From Corynebacterium curieae (GTDB taxonomy: Bacteria > Actinomycetota > Actinomycetes > Mycobacteriales > Mycobacteriaceae), in NCBI RefSeq assembly GCF_027570035.1, contig NZ_JAKMUU010000004.1:221651-285650 (forward strand): a DNA stretch of 64,000 bases. Reading direction: 5' to 3'. Position numbers and translations under genes: made by a program. The stretch's first letter is position 1. Every line of letters starts with the position of its first letter. Shown one piece after another: positions 8,047-16,353 of this stretch. The notes beneath the pieces are model-generated. The model did no database searches. It was not told the DNA's origin and saw only the letters and a list, made by a program, of their open reading frames with translations.

Positions 8047-9258
8047 ATGAATCTCAAGAAGCTCTCGGAATCTTTGTTATTCCGTATTATCGTCGCCATA
8101 ATCCTTGGCGTGGTGGTGAGCCAATTCGCGCCCGAGTGGTTTGGCCGCGTATTTGCCACCTTCAATGGCCTGTTTAGCAACTTCCTCAATTTCTTTATTC
8201 CGGTCTTAATTTTTGCGCTAATTGCGCCGTCGATTGCGGGTCTTGGACGCGGTGCCGGAAAGTGGTTGGGTGTGACTGCCGGCATTGCTTACGGCTCAAC
8301 GATTATTGCCGGTCTTCTTGCCTACGTACTTGCGCACTGGCTCTACCCCACTATGCTCAGTGGCCAAAACTTGATTACCAATGTCTCCGATATTGATGAG
8401 GGCGCGCTCTCTCCTTATTTTGAGGTAGAAATGGCGCCGCCGTTTGAGGTTATGACGGCCCTTTTGCTGTCGTTTTGCATCGGCGTAGCAATGACTACGG
8501 TGAAGTCTGACACTTTGTACGCCGTTACGAAGGAATTGGAGAATGTCGTAGTCAAGGTCATCTGGGGCTTCGTCGTTCCGATTCTCCCCTTCTATATCTT
8601 TGGCATGTTCCTAAGCTTGGGAATGAACGGTAATTTGGGCGATGTGCTTTCGGCCTTTGCCAAAGTACTGATCTTGGCCGTTGTCATGACCTTGGTTTAC
8701 CTGGTGGTCCAGTACATCATCGCTGGTGTGATCACGGGTAAGAACCCCTTTAAGGCCCTGCGCAACATGATGCCTGCGTACTTTACCGCCTTGGGCACCT
8801 CCTCCTCGGCTGCTACTATTCCCATTTCTTTGGAGTCGACGCTTAAGAATGGCATTTCAAGGCCCGTAGCTAACTTTGTCATTCCCTTGTGCGCAACCAT
8901 TCACCTATCCGGCTCCATGATTAAGTTGACGCTCTACGCCTTCGCGATTGTCTATATGGCGAACCTAGATATCAGCACGAGCACCGGTTTGGGCTTCATT
9001 TTCTTGCTCGGCATCATGATGATCGCTGCTCCGGGTGTTCCTGGTGGTGCTGTGATGGTTGCAGCTGGCCTCTTGGCAGACATGATGGGCTTTGATGATG
9101 GCATGGTAGCGCTGATGATCGCTGCGTATATTGCCATCGACTCCGTCGGTACCGCAGCCAATGTCACCGGCGACGGTGCTATCGCGATGATCCTTGACAA
9201 GTTCGCGGGTAATCGGGAGGACGCTACTAAGGAAGAATCAGCAGACACAACCGCCTAG
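8047..9258 (+). CDS. Dicarboxylate/amino acid:cation symporter (DAACS family)
   Basis: 403 residues from the ATG at 8047. The protein has the DAACS pattern: the FFIPVLIFALIAPSIAGL helix, a Ser-rich re-entrant loop (TALGTSSSAATIPISL), and the C-terminal VPGGAVMVAAGL and AIDSVGTAANVTGDG segments. It would import an acidic or neutral amino acid or a C4-dicarboxylate with Na+ or H+. The location downstream of and convergent with the trp operon is also seen for a transporter in relatives, but a tryptophan link is unproven. An in-frame extension to 7951 adds a non-conserved Cys-containing segment. A strong hairpin terminator follows. Confidence 0.85.
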   Translation: MNLKKLSESLLFRIIVAIILGVVVSQFAPEWFGRVFATFNGLFSNFLNFFIPVLIFALIAPSIAGLGRGAGKWLGVTAGIAYGSTIIAGLLAYVLAHWLYPTMLSGQNLITNVSDIDEGALSPYFEVEMAPPFEVMTALLLSFCIGVAMTTVKSDTLYAVTKELENVVVKVIWGFVVPILPFYIFGMFLSLGMNGNLGDVLSAFAKVLILAVVMTLVYLVVQYIIAGVITGKNPFKALRNMMPAYFTALGTSSSAATIPISLESTLKNGISRPVANFVIPLCATIHLSGSMIKLTLYAFAIVYMANLDISTSTGLGFIFLLGIMMIAAPGVPGGAVMVAAGLLADMMGFDDGMVALMIAAYIAIDSVGTAANVTGDGAIAMILDKFAGNREDATKEESADTTA

Positions 9259-9273
9259 GATTTTGTCTCAGCG

Positions 9274-9318
9274 AAACCCCTCGTCAGTGCGGAACAGTTC
9301 GGCACTGACGAGGGGTTT
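9274..9318. terminator. Bidirectional terminator between symporter and trpA
   Basis: A perfect stem of 17 bp: AAACCCCTCGTCAGTGC (9274-9290) pairs with 9302-9318, with an 11-nt loop that can itself fold (GAAC/GTTC). T-rich sequence follows the stem on the plus strand and TTT on the minus strand. It lies between the stop codons of the convergent symporter and trpA, so it probably ends both transcripts. Confidence 0.85.
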
Positions 9319-9334
9319 GCTGTATTTGGGAGAA

Positions 9335-10201
9335 CTACTTTTGTGTGGCGGCTTTCATGCGGGAGACGAATTCGGTGAGCTCTTCATGTAGTGCTGTTTC
9401 ATTATCAATGCGCCCAGGCGTTCCTTCGAGCGGAATGCCATCCGTATCGGTTTCACGTGAAACGTGTCGGTCGATTATTTTGGTCATGGCGGAACCAGTA
9501 ATGGCACCAGCCGCCCCAGCGGCGATGGCGTCCTGAACATGGGTAGGCTCGGAGATGCCGAAGCCAAGCAGGACCGGTGGACCGTCGAAGCGCTGTATAT
9601 TTGATACGACCTCTTCGAGACCGAGCGTCTCGGATTGCTTTTCGGTACCGGTTACGCCATCGCGGGATATTGCGTAAATATATCCCTGCGAACTTTTAGC
9701 GACGCCTTTCAAGGTCTCCTCGGCGGCGCGTGCAGGGGCAATAAAGATGGGATCAATATCGGCCTTCTGTGCCGCCGCAATAAAGGGTGCGCCTTCGCGT
9801 ACGGGGACGTCGGGAAGCAAGATGCTATCAGCACCGGCCTGTGCGAACTCCGTGTAGAAGCGGTCGAAGCCGCGAGTGAATGCGACGTTGCCGTAAATCA
9901 GCATGCCAATGGGTAGCTCCGGAAACTCGGTACGAATGGTGCTAATCAGCTCCAAAGCGTTGTCCACCGTTGCGCCGCCATCGAGCGCCCGGAGGTGAGA
10001 AGCCTGAATGGTCGGGCCGTCGGCTACCGGATCCGAAAAAGGCACGCCCAGCTCGAGCGCGTCAGCTCCCGCCGCCACAACGGTACGCACAATCTTCAGT
10101 GAGTCCTCTGGCGTCGGGTCACCCAGCATGATGAAGGGGACAAACGCGCCTTCTCCTCTTTCGTGCAGGGAGCTAAATAGGTTTTCGTAACGGGGGCTCA
10201 T
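9335..10201 (-). CDS. trpA: Tryptophan synthase alpha subunit
   Basis: 288 residues. It cleaves indole-3-glycerol phosphate to indole, which is channelled to TrpB. Catalytic residues are visible: Glu50 in ALELGVPFSDP and Asp61 in VADGP. The loop YAISRDGVTG and the GFGISEP phosphate-binding segment are present. The C-terminal region contains the pentapeptide VSRET, encoded by a perfect parS site (9450-9463), and is longer than in many TrpA proteins. It is the last gene of the operon; its ATG shares a base with the trpB stop. Confidence 0.96.
   Translation of the reverse strand: MSPRYENLFSSLHERGEGAFVPFIMLGDPTPEDSLKIVRTVVAAGADALELGVPFSDPVADGPTIQASHLRALDGGATVDNALELISTIRTEFPELPIGMLIYGNVAFTRGFDRFYTEFAQAGADSILLPDVPVREGAPFIAAAQKADIDPIFIAPARAAEETLKGVAKSSQGYIYAISRDGVTGTEKQSETLGLEEVVSNIQRFDGPPVLLGFGISEPTHVQDAIAAGAAGAITGSAMTKIIDRHVSRETDTDGIPLEGTPGRIDNETALHEELTEFVSRMKAATQK
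9450..9463. other. parS: parS site 3 (inside trpA)
   Basis: A perfect GTTTCACGTGAAAC within the trpA C-terminal coding region, read as Val-Ser-Arg-Glu-Thr. Confidence 0.9.
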
Positions 10202-11406
10202 TAGTTCTCCTCCTGGAGTTCCAGTTCAGGGTGGGTGTCTAGGGTATGGCGGACATGGTCGATGTCCTTATCGCCGCGGCCGGAGAGGGAGACGAGGATG
10301 GTGATGTCCTCGTCCTTACGTTTTAAGGCATAGGCTAACGCGTGCGAGGATTCGAGGGCGGGAATAATGCCTTCTCTCTTGGAAAGAAGCTGGAATGCCT
10401 CGAGGGCTTCGGCGTCAGTAATGCCGACGTATGTGGCGCGGCCGCTGGCGTGTAACTGGGCATGCTGCGGCCCAACGCCTGGGTAGTCCAACCCAGCGGA
10501 GATGGAGTAGGATTCTTCCACTTGTCCATCCGCATTCCGCATAAGGTAGCTGCGGGCGCCGTGCAGGATGCCTACCGTCCCGTTATTGATGGTGGCACCA
10601 TGCTTGCCGGAGTCCAGCCCTTCCCCGCCGGGCTCAGCGCCGATAAGCTCCACGCCTTCCTCTGCGATGAAGTCCGCGAACATGCCGATCGCATTGGATC
10701 CGCCACCGACGCAAGCAACCACGACATCGGGTAGCCCACCGGTACGCTCCAGCATCTGTGCCTTGGCCTCTTCAGAGATGACCTTGTGGAATTCTCGGAC
10801 GATGGTTGGGAATGGGTGCGGTCCGGCTGCGGTCCCGAGGAGGTAGTGGGACTCGTGAAAGGAGGCGGTCCAATCTCGTAGCGCTTCGTTCACCGCATCC
10901 TTGAGGGTTCCGGATCCAGTATCGACGGATACCACCTTCGCCCCCATCAACTCCATGCGGAATACGTTTGGCTGTTGGCGTGCTACGTCTTTGGCGCCCA
11001 TATACACCACGCACTCAAGTCCCAAAAGTGCGCAAGCGAGGGCCGTAGCCGTTCCGTGCTGGCCCGCTCCGGTTTCCGCGATGATGCGGGTCTTTCCCAT
11101 TCGCTTTGCCAGCAGTGCCTGACCGAGGACTTGATTGGTCTTATGCGCGCCGCCGTGGACAAGGTCCTCACGCTTGAGGAAGATGCGTGCCTTTCCGCCG
11201 AGGTTCCTCGCCTCCGTAATCGGCGTGGGTCGGCCAAGATAGTCGCGCAATAAGGTACTCAACTCTTCCTGGAAAGATGGGTCGCTCTGTGCCTCAACAA
11301 AGGCCTTTTCTAGTTGGTCTAGGGCTGGGATGAGGGATTCGGGGACGTATTGTCCACCGAATTCGCCAAAGTACGCTGGGAGGAGCGTTTCACGTGAAAC
11401 GGTCAT
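10201..11406 (-). CDS. trpB: Tryptophan synthase beta subunit
   Basis: 401 residues. A PLP enzyme condensing indole with serine. The PLP lysine is Lys89 in GGAHKTNQ, and the phosphate-binding loop VGGGSNAIG is intact. Codons 3-7 (VSRET) are a perfect parS site (11387-11400), so the centromere element sits at the extreme 5' end of the gene. It is cotranscribed in trpEGD-CF-BA, with a 13-nt gap after trpCF and a one-base overlap with trpA. Confidence 0.96.
   Translation of the reverse strand: MTVSRETLLPAYFGEFGGQYVPESLIPALDQLEKAFVEAQSDPSFQEELSTLLRDYLGRPTPITEARNLGGKARIFLKREDLVHGGAHKTNQVLGQALLAKRMGKTRIIAETGAGQHGTATALACALLGLECVVYMGAKDVARQQPNVFRMELMGAKVVSVDTGSGTLKDAVNEALRDWTASFHESHYLLGTAAGPHPFPTIVREFHKVISEEAKAQMLERTGGLPDVVVACVGGGSNAIGMFADFIAEEGVELIGAEPGGEGLDSGKHGATINNGTVGILHGARSYLMRNADGQVEESYSISAGLDYPGVGPQHAQLHASGRATYVGITDAEALEAFQLLSKREGIIPALESSHALAYALKRKDEDITILVSLSGRGDKDIDHVRHTLDTHPELELQEEN
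11387..11400. other. parS: parS site 4 (trpB codons 3-7)
   Basis: A perfect GTTTCACGTGAAAC starting six bases into trpB, in the frame VSRET. ParB bound here would cover the trpB translation start region of the DNA. Confidence 0.9.
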
Positions 11407-11419
11407 GGTTCTGTTCTTT

Positions 11420-12826
11420 CTATGAGTGGGTGTAATTTCGGATAGCGCTAAAGGCTTGCGAAATGAGTGCGGAGTCCTTGCGTCCGGGCGCGTATTCCAG
11501 GCCTGAGTTAAGGTCTAAACCGGCCGTGCCAATGGACAGCGCCTCGTCGAGGTTGCCAATATGCAAGCCGCCGGCGAGGAAAGACTTGCTCTTTACCTCT
11601 GTAGGGGCGGTCCTCCAATCAAAACGCGTCCCAGTTCCGCCGTTTCCGGAGTCCAAAACGAGCGCGTCAACTTCAGGGAAAAGCTGCCCCGAAAGTGCAG
11701 CAAAGTCGGCCTCGCGCATGTCCACGGCACGCCATATATCTAAGCTGCCGGCTGCCTCGCGTGCGCGGCGGAGGAGCTGCCTCTCCCCTTCCAAATCACC
11801 TTGGAACGGGGCGTGTAATTGAAGGGCGTGCAGGCCGGGAATGCCGGCTAGCCTTTTCAGTTCCTTGACATCTGTAGAGCGCGTCACAGCGACGTAATCC
11901 AATCCCGGCTCCGCCGCGATGATGTGGTGCGCGGTTTCACGTGAAACACTGCGCGGAGAATCCGGTGCAAAGATAAGGCCTCCGTAGCGGGCTCCTGCAG
12001 CGCGTGCGGCCTGTGCAGTCGAAGAGCTCGTGATGCCGCACACCTTATTTCTTCCAAACACGAGGTCCCGGGCCGCGCGGTCAATGTCTCGCTGGGAGGT
12101 GAGATGTGAGCCTACGAGGAAGGCGTGAGCGTGCGAGCCTAAGCGACGAACAGTGGCGTTGTTGCGGATGCCCGACTCGGAAACGATGACCTTTCCAGAT
12201 GGAATACATTGGGCGAGGCGTTCGGTGCGTCCTAAGTCGATGCTGAGATCGTGAAGGTTACGGTTATTAATCCCGATGATATCTACACCGAAGCTCACCG
12301 CTCGGTTCACTTCTTTCTCGGTAATGGCTTCTGTTAGCACGTCTAGGCCGAGCCGGTCCGCCAATGCCTTGAGCTCGCCATAGGTGTCATCGTCCACGAT
12401 GGACATCATGAGCAAGATGGCATCGGCACCGTAATAGCGCGCAGCATAGACCTGAATGGGATCTACGATGAAGTCTTTGCACAGCACGGGCAGGTGTGTG
12501 GACTGCGCAACGGTCTGCAGGTGGTCATAGTCGCCGCCAAAGCGCTCGGGCTCGCATAGCACCGAAATTGCTGAGGCATAGCGCGAATAAATGCGGGCGA
12601 TATCGCCGGGGTGGTATTCCGCGCGAATAAGGCCGAGGGACGGCGAGGAAGACTTGCACTCCATAATGAAGCGGTTGGTGCCCTGGAGGGCGTCGTAAAG
12701 TGAGCGCTCCGAGCGTGGAATATTCTTCAGATCTACATGGGCTAGGCGCTCCCTAATCGCGGGCAGGTGCGTGCGGCGCTTGGCGACGATCTCTTCGAGC
12801 ACCGTGGGCAATCTATTCTGGACCAT
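11420..12826 (-). CDS. trpCF: Bifunctional indole-3-glycerol-phosphate synthase / phosphoribosylanthranilate isomerase
   Basis: 468 residues from the ATG at 12826, which shares a base with the trpD stop (TGATG) and follows a GGAG motif. The N-terminal half is [27 protein letters not shown] and KVIVSESGI. From about residue 258 is the PRAI barrel, starting NKVCGITSS. Fusion of TrpC with TrpF is usual in Corynebacterium. A perfect parS site (11934-11947) encodes VSRET shortly after the start of the isomerase domain. An upstream in-frame extension overlaps trpD and is not needed. Confidence 0.95.
   Translation of the reverse strand: MVQNRLPTVLEEIVAKRRTHLPAIRERLAHVDLKNIPRSERSLYDALQGTNRFIMECKSSSPSLGLIRAEYHPGDIARIYSRYASAISVLCEPERFGGDYDHLQTVAQSTHLPVLCKDFIVDPIQVYAARYYGADAILLMMSIVDDDTYGELKALADRLGLDVLTEAITEKEVNRAVSFGVDIIGINNRNLHDLSIDLGRTERLAQCIPSGKVIVSESGIRNNATVRRLGSHAHAFLVGSHLTSQRDIDRAARDLVFGRNKVCGITSSSTAQAARAAGARYGGLIFAPDSPRSVSRETAHHIIAAEPGLDYVAVTRSTDVKELKRLAGIPGLHALQLHAPFQGDLEGERQLLRRAREAAGSLDIWRAVDMREADFAALSGQLFPEVDALVLDSGNGGTGTRFDWRTAPTEVKSKSFLAGGLHIGNLDEALSIGTAGLDLNSGLEYAPGRKDSALISQAFSAIRNYTHS
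11934..11947. other. parS: parS site 5 (inside trpCF)
   Basis: A perfect GTTTCACGTGAAAC read as VSRET near the domain junction of TrpCF, 534 bp beyond site 4. Confidence 0.9.
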
Positions 12827-13860
12827 CAGGACTCCTCCCCTTGTGCGTAGTTCGCGGCTTCGTGGATGGCGAGCCACCTTTCAACGTGGCCGCTATCGAT
12901 GAGCTCCTTGGCGTGCGTGACTCCGACCGCGATGGTGTCCGTGGTCCCGTTGAGATAGAACATCGCACCGGCGTTGGCGGTAATAGCGTCATAATGGGCG
13001 GGGGCGCCGTGGCCGGCAAATACCGCACGGAGAGCTTGGGCGTTCGCTGCCCCGTCCCCACCGGCGAGCTCTGCTAGGTCGTGGCGTGTAATCCCGAGGT
13101 CCTCCGGCGTCAGCTCGTAGGTGGAAATCTCACCATCCTTGAGCTCCCACACCAGCGTGGTGCCGTGGGTGGCAATCTCATCGGTGCCGGTGCCGTGGAT
13201 GACAAGGGCCCGTTCGCGTCCGAGCTCGCGGAACACCTCTGCAATAAGCTGGCCCTGGTCCGGCTTTGCGATTCCCATGATTTGTAGTGCGGGGTGGCTA
13301 GGCGAAAGTAGCGGGCCGAGAGTGTTGAAGATGGTAGAAATCCCCAGCGCCTTACGCACTGGTTGCACATGAGCCACCGCCGGGTTGTAGGCGGGAGCAA
13401 ATAAGAACGTGAAATTCGAGGCTGTAAATTGGCGGACGGCTCGCGCGGCATCCAAATCGAGTGGGATATTGAGTGCCTCGAGGACATCGGCTGAGCCGGA
13501 CTTGGACGAGACCGACCGATTGCCGTGTTTGACCATCTTTACTCCCCCAGTGGCGGCAACGAGGGAGGCACCGGTGGTGATATTGATGGTATTGGCGCCA
13601 TCGCCCCCAGTGCCAGCCGTATCCATGAGGCCTGCGCCGGTGATGGGAAAGGGATAGCCCACCTTCAAAAAGGCTTTGGCTGCTCCCGTCACGTCGGCGA
13701 AGGTCTCGCCTCGGGTTCGGATGTGGGTAAGGAGCGCCGCGATTTGGATATCGTCATAGTCGCCGACCGCCAAGGGGGTAAATGCCTCGGTGGCCTCTTC
13801 GACGGTGGGCTGGTTGTTGTCTAGGAATGCCTGGAGGGTGTGTAAAGGGGTGTGTTTCAC
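12826..13860 (-). CDS. trpD: Anthranilate phosphoribosyltransferase
   Basis: 344 residues. It transfers the phosphoribosyl group of PRPP to anthranilate. The PRPP-binding glycine loop is visible as DTAGTGGDGANTIN, followed by KHGNRSVSSKSGSADVLEAL, both typical of TrpD. The start follows the trpG stop by one base. It lies in the operon between trpG and trpCF. Confidence 0.95.
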   Translation of the reverse strand: MKHTPLHTLQAFLDNNQPTVEEATEAFTPLAVGDYDDIQIAALLTHIRTRGETFADVTGAAKAFLKVGYPFPITGAGLMDTAGTGGDGANTINITTGASLVAATGGVKMVKHGNRSVSSKSGSADVLEALNIPLDLDAARAVRQFTASNFTFLFAPAYNPAVAHVQPVRKALGISTIFNTLGPLLSPSHPALQIMGIAKPDQGQLIAEVFRELGRERALVIHGTGTDEIATHGTTLVWELKDGEISTYELTPEDLGITRHDLAELAGGDGAANAQALRAVFAGHGAPAHYDAITANAGAMFYLNGTTDTIAVGVTHAKELIDSGHVERWLAIHEAANYAQGEES

Positions 13861-13861
13861 T

Positions 13862-14509
13862 TTAATGCTCCGAATCTATAGTGGGTGATGTTGAAAGTTG
13901 GGTAATACAACGCTCGAGCATCAGCGGTCCGCTCGGTGTCAGGATGGACTCTGGGTGAAATTGCATGCCGAGTGCTAGACCGTCAGTTGTTTCGGCGGCC
14001 ATGGTTACCTTGCCTATGTCCGTTGCTGCATGCGCCAAGGAACGCATGCCTTGAGGGACGACCCTGCAGCCGAGGGAGTGATAGCGTGCCACCGGAACTT
14101 GCGTACCGTGCCTGCCAGGTTGATCGGGACCGGTATCGATAGCAAGGCCTTGGAAGACGGGATGCTGAATGCCGGCTTCGGTAAGGACCATCGGAACGGA
14201 TTTGCCATGTACAGGTCCGCACGGCGTGACCGTACCGCCGTGGTGCTCAAGCAGCGCCTGGAAGCCAAGGCAGATACCGAGGATGGGAATGGTGCCAAGG
14301 GTGGCACCGACAAGCTCCCTCATGCAGCCTGCATCGCGAGGATGTCCGGGCCCGGGGGAAAGAATAATTATGTCGGGCTGTGCGTGGAGCACGTCCTGTA
14401 CCGAAACGGTATTGCGGAATACGGTGGTATCGAAGTCTGCTAGGGCATCAACCAGGTTGTAGACAAAAGAATCGTGGTTATCTAGTAAGACAACGTGTGG
14501 CGATTTCAT
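13862..14509 (-). CDS. trpG: Anthranilate synthase component II (glutamine amidotransferase)
   Basis: 215 residues. A class I glutamine amidotransferase that supplies ammonia to TrpE. The nucleophile is Cys80 in GICLGFQA, the oxyanion motif is SPGPGHP, and the His-x-Glu of the triad is in MQFHPES near residue 184. Its ATG overlaps the trpE stop by 4 bp (ATGA), so the two subunits are translationally coupled. Confidence 0.94.
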   Translation of the reverse strand: MKSPHVVLLDNHDSFVYNLVDALADFDTTVFRNTVSVQDVLHAQPDIIILSPGPGHPRDAGCMRELVGATLGTIPILGICLGFQALLEHHGGTVTPCGPVHGKSVPMVLTEAGIQHPVFQGLAIDTGPDQPGRHGTQVPVARYHSLGCRVVPQGMRSLAHAATDIGKVTMAAETTDGLALGMQFHPESILTPSGPLMLERCITQLSTSPTIDSEH

Positions 14510-16023
14510 CGCTGTACCTCCAGTTCAGCCCCGTGTGCCACCGCAATGGCATTGAGTACGGCGTAGGCTTTATGCACAGTTTCATCGGCCTCGGCCTGTG
14601 GCACGGAGTCCTTGACCACTCCGGCGCCGGCCTGCACCACCGCCGTCCCGCCTTTGACATAGGCCGAACGGATGACGATGCAGTTGTCCATGGCACCGTC
14701 ACCGCGCAGGTAGCCCACCGCCCCGCCATAGGATCCGCGGCGTTTGCCCTCAATGCGACGGACTAGCTCGGTCGCACGCAGCTTGGGCGCTCCCGTCAAG
14801 GTGCCCATGTTCATGCAAGCGCGGTACGCATCGAGCGCGTCAAAGTCTGGGTGAAGCCGCGCCGTGACCCTGGAGACTAAGTGCATTACGCGGGAATAAC
14901 GGTCAACCTGCAAGAGCTCCGCAACCTGGCGGGTGCGGGGTACGGCCACGCGCGCTACATCATTGCGAGCTAAATCGACCAGCATCGTATGTTCCGCAAT
15001 CTCTTTTTGATCGGTGCGCATTTCCAATTCATTGCGGATATCAAGTTCATGGTTCACGCTGCCATCTGGGTTGAGACCACGCGGCCGGGTACCTGCGATG
15101 GGATAGAGCTGCACTTGCCTATTTCCCGGTGTGAATTTGAGGTTGGATTCCGGTGACGCCCCAAAGAGTTCATAGTCGGCGCCGCGGGCATAGAACATAT
15201 ACGGCGAAGGGTTGGTTTCCCGCAGCGTGCGGTAGGCGGCCAAGGCGTCTGGGCATTCCAGAGTGAAAGAGCGCGCTGGAACCACTTGGTAGATATCTCC
15301 GGCGTGGATATTGCCTTTGAGCTTATCGACGCCCGCGCGAAACGCCTCATCATCCATATCGGCTACCGCCTTGACCCTTTTTCTTCGCGGTCCTACAGGG
15401 GCGGCAGCCGTCGGTATTGCTGCCAGAAAGTTCAGCTCCTCTTCCAAGCGGCCTTGGTCAGTGTCCCAGCCTTCCAGTCGTGCGGTGCCCTTTAAGTGAT
15501 CTACCGTTAAGACGGTTTGCGCTACCAAGAATTCAAAGTCTGGGTACTCATTGGGACTGGGACCAACTTCTGGCAGGGATTCGAAGGTAGCCAAATAGTC
15601 ATAGGCAAACCCACCTGCCAGAAAGGGCAGTAAGGAAGATGAATAGTCCGCCTTAAGTTGCAGGAATCGGAGGATATCTGCGGTTGATTCGGCTAAGAGC
15701 CGTTCCCGCTCGTCAGCTTGCGTGGCAATCTCGAATTCAAATACAGCGGTAGTCGTTTCACGTGAAACCAAGCGGTGGCGGAATCGGTTGGCCAAGGAAG
15801 GCAGGAGCGCCTCGCCCGCCTTTGTCAGGGCGCGGGTCTCCACCCGCTGGCCGTGACACGTGACCTTTAGAGCGGCCGTGAGTACAGCCAAACAGTTGAG
15901 GTTCTTCTTGGTTTCGATGTCCGCACTTTCAAGCAATAAGGAATCTCTTGGTTGTGCTAGTGCGTCGAAAAGTGCGGCCGCGTCGCGGTCATAACGTATA
16001 TCGCGGGTGGCGGTATATGGCAT
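14506..16023 (-). CDS. trpE: Anthranilate synthase component I
   Basis: 505 residues from the ATG at 16023, which has a GAGAGGGC ribosome-binding site about 8 nt upstream. A 22-codon in-frame extension enters the attenuator and is rejected. Features: the LLESADIETK tryptophan feedback-binding segment near residue 30, and the chorismate-binding C-terminus (GTRPRG, ELxMRTDQKEIAEHTMLVDLARND, GTLTGAPK and AGAGVVKDS). It makes anthranilate from chorismate with TrpG. A perfect parS site (15755-15768) encodes VSRET at about residue 86-90. Expression is expected to respond to tryptophan through the leader. Confidence 0.95.
   Translation of the reverse strand: MPYTATRDIRYDRDAAALFDALAQPRDSLLLESADIETKKNLNCLAVLTAALKVTCHGQRVETRALTKAGEALLPSLANRFRHRLVSRETTTAVFEFEIATQADERERLLAESTADILRFLQLKADYSSSLLPFLAGGFAYDYLATFESLPEVGPSPNEYPDFEFLVAQTVLTVDHLKGTARLEGWDTDQGRLEEELNFLAAIPTAAAPVGPRRKRVKAVADMDDEAFRAGVDKLKGNIHAGDIYQVVPARSFTLECPDALAAYRTLRETNPSPYMFYARGADYELFGASPESNLKFTPGNRQVQLYPIAGTRPRGLNPDGSVNHELDIRNELEMRTDQKEIAEHTMLVDLARNDVARVAVPRTRQVAELLQVDRYSRVMHLVSRVTARLHPDFDALDAYRACMNMGTLTGAPKLRATELVRRIEGKRRGSYGGAVGYLRGDGAMDNCIVIRSAYVKGGTAVVQAGAGVVKDSVPQAEADETVHKAYAVLNAIAVAHGAELEVQR
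15755..15768. other. parS: parS site 6 (inside trpE)
   Basis: A perfect GTTTCACGTGAAAC, read as VSRET in TrpE between the feedback region and the catalytic domain. Confidence 0.9.
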
Positions 16024-16102
16024 TGCAGTGCCCTCTCGGAGGTGTTGGGAAGGTAGGAACGGAATATGAGCTTCCGCGAGCAGAGGCACTAAAACGCCAA
16101 AA

Positions 16103-16163
16103 GGCCCGCAGAATGCGAGCCTGAAAATGGGTTGTGAAGAAAGGCCCGCGGGTTACGCGTGCC
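16103..16163 (-). promoter_or_regulatory. trp attenuator (three-way alternative hairpins)
   Basis: In minus-strand orientation, segment 1 GGCACGCG (16156-16163) pairs with segment 2 CGCGGGCC (16143-16150). Segment 3 GGCTCGC (16115-16121) can pair either with segment 2 or with segment 4 GCGGGCC (16103-16109). The 3:4 hairpin has a 5-nt loop and is followed by UUUU (16099-16102), an intrinsic terminator. Segments 2 and 4 are identical over 9 bases. Segment 1 starts inside the last Trp codon of the leader peptide, so ribosome stalling there would free segment 2 to pair with 3 and prevent termination. This is classic attenuation read from sequence. Confidence 0.88.
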
Positions 16164-16200
16164 ACCACCAAGCAGTAGTCATGTTCTTCATATCGGTCAT
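16153..16200 (-). CDS. trpL: trp leader peptide with three tandem Trp codons
   Basis: A short frame of up to 15 codons, MTDMKNMTTAWWWHA, ends in TAA at 16153-16155. Three in-frame ATGs exist at 16200, 16191 and 16182; which one is used depends on the transcription start, so the 5' boundary is uncertain. Three consecutive TGG codons sit directly against attenuator segment 1. The product is expected to act only as a sensor of charged tRNA-Trp. TAGGTT (16204-16209) is a possible -10. Confidence 0.85.
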   Translation of the reverse strand: MTDMKNMTTAWWWHA

Positions 16201-16353
16201 ACTAACCTAAATTTCTATAGCGCGGAAGATAATGCTGAGAAATATTCTCGAGTCACCGTCTGGTGGCCAAAAGTCATGGTTGGTACGGGGTACCCAAGTG
16301 GAATGAGTGCGGTACTGTTGGGTCCATTAAGCAAGAGAGGAAAGGTGATGTAA

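Noticed and set aside
16192..16210. DtxR iron box (TTAGGTTAG half-site) upstream of trpL
   Set aside because: Only about 14 of 19 positions fit the full consensus. The same bases serve as a likely -10 (TAGGTT), and iron control of trp has no support here.
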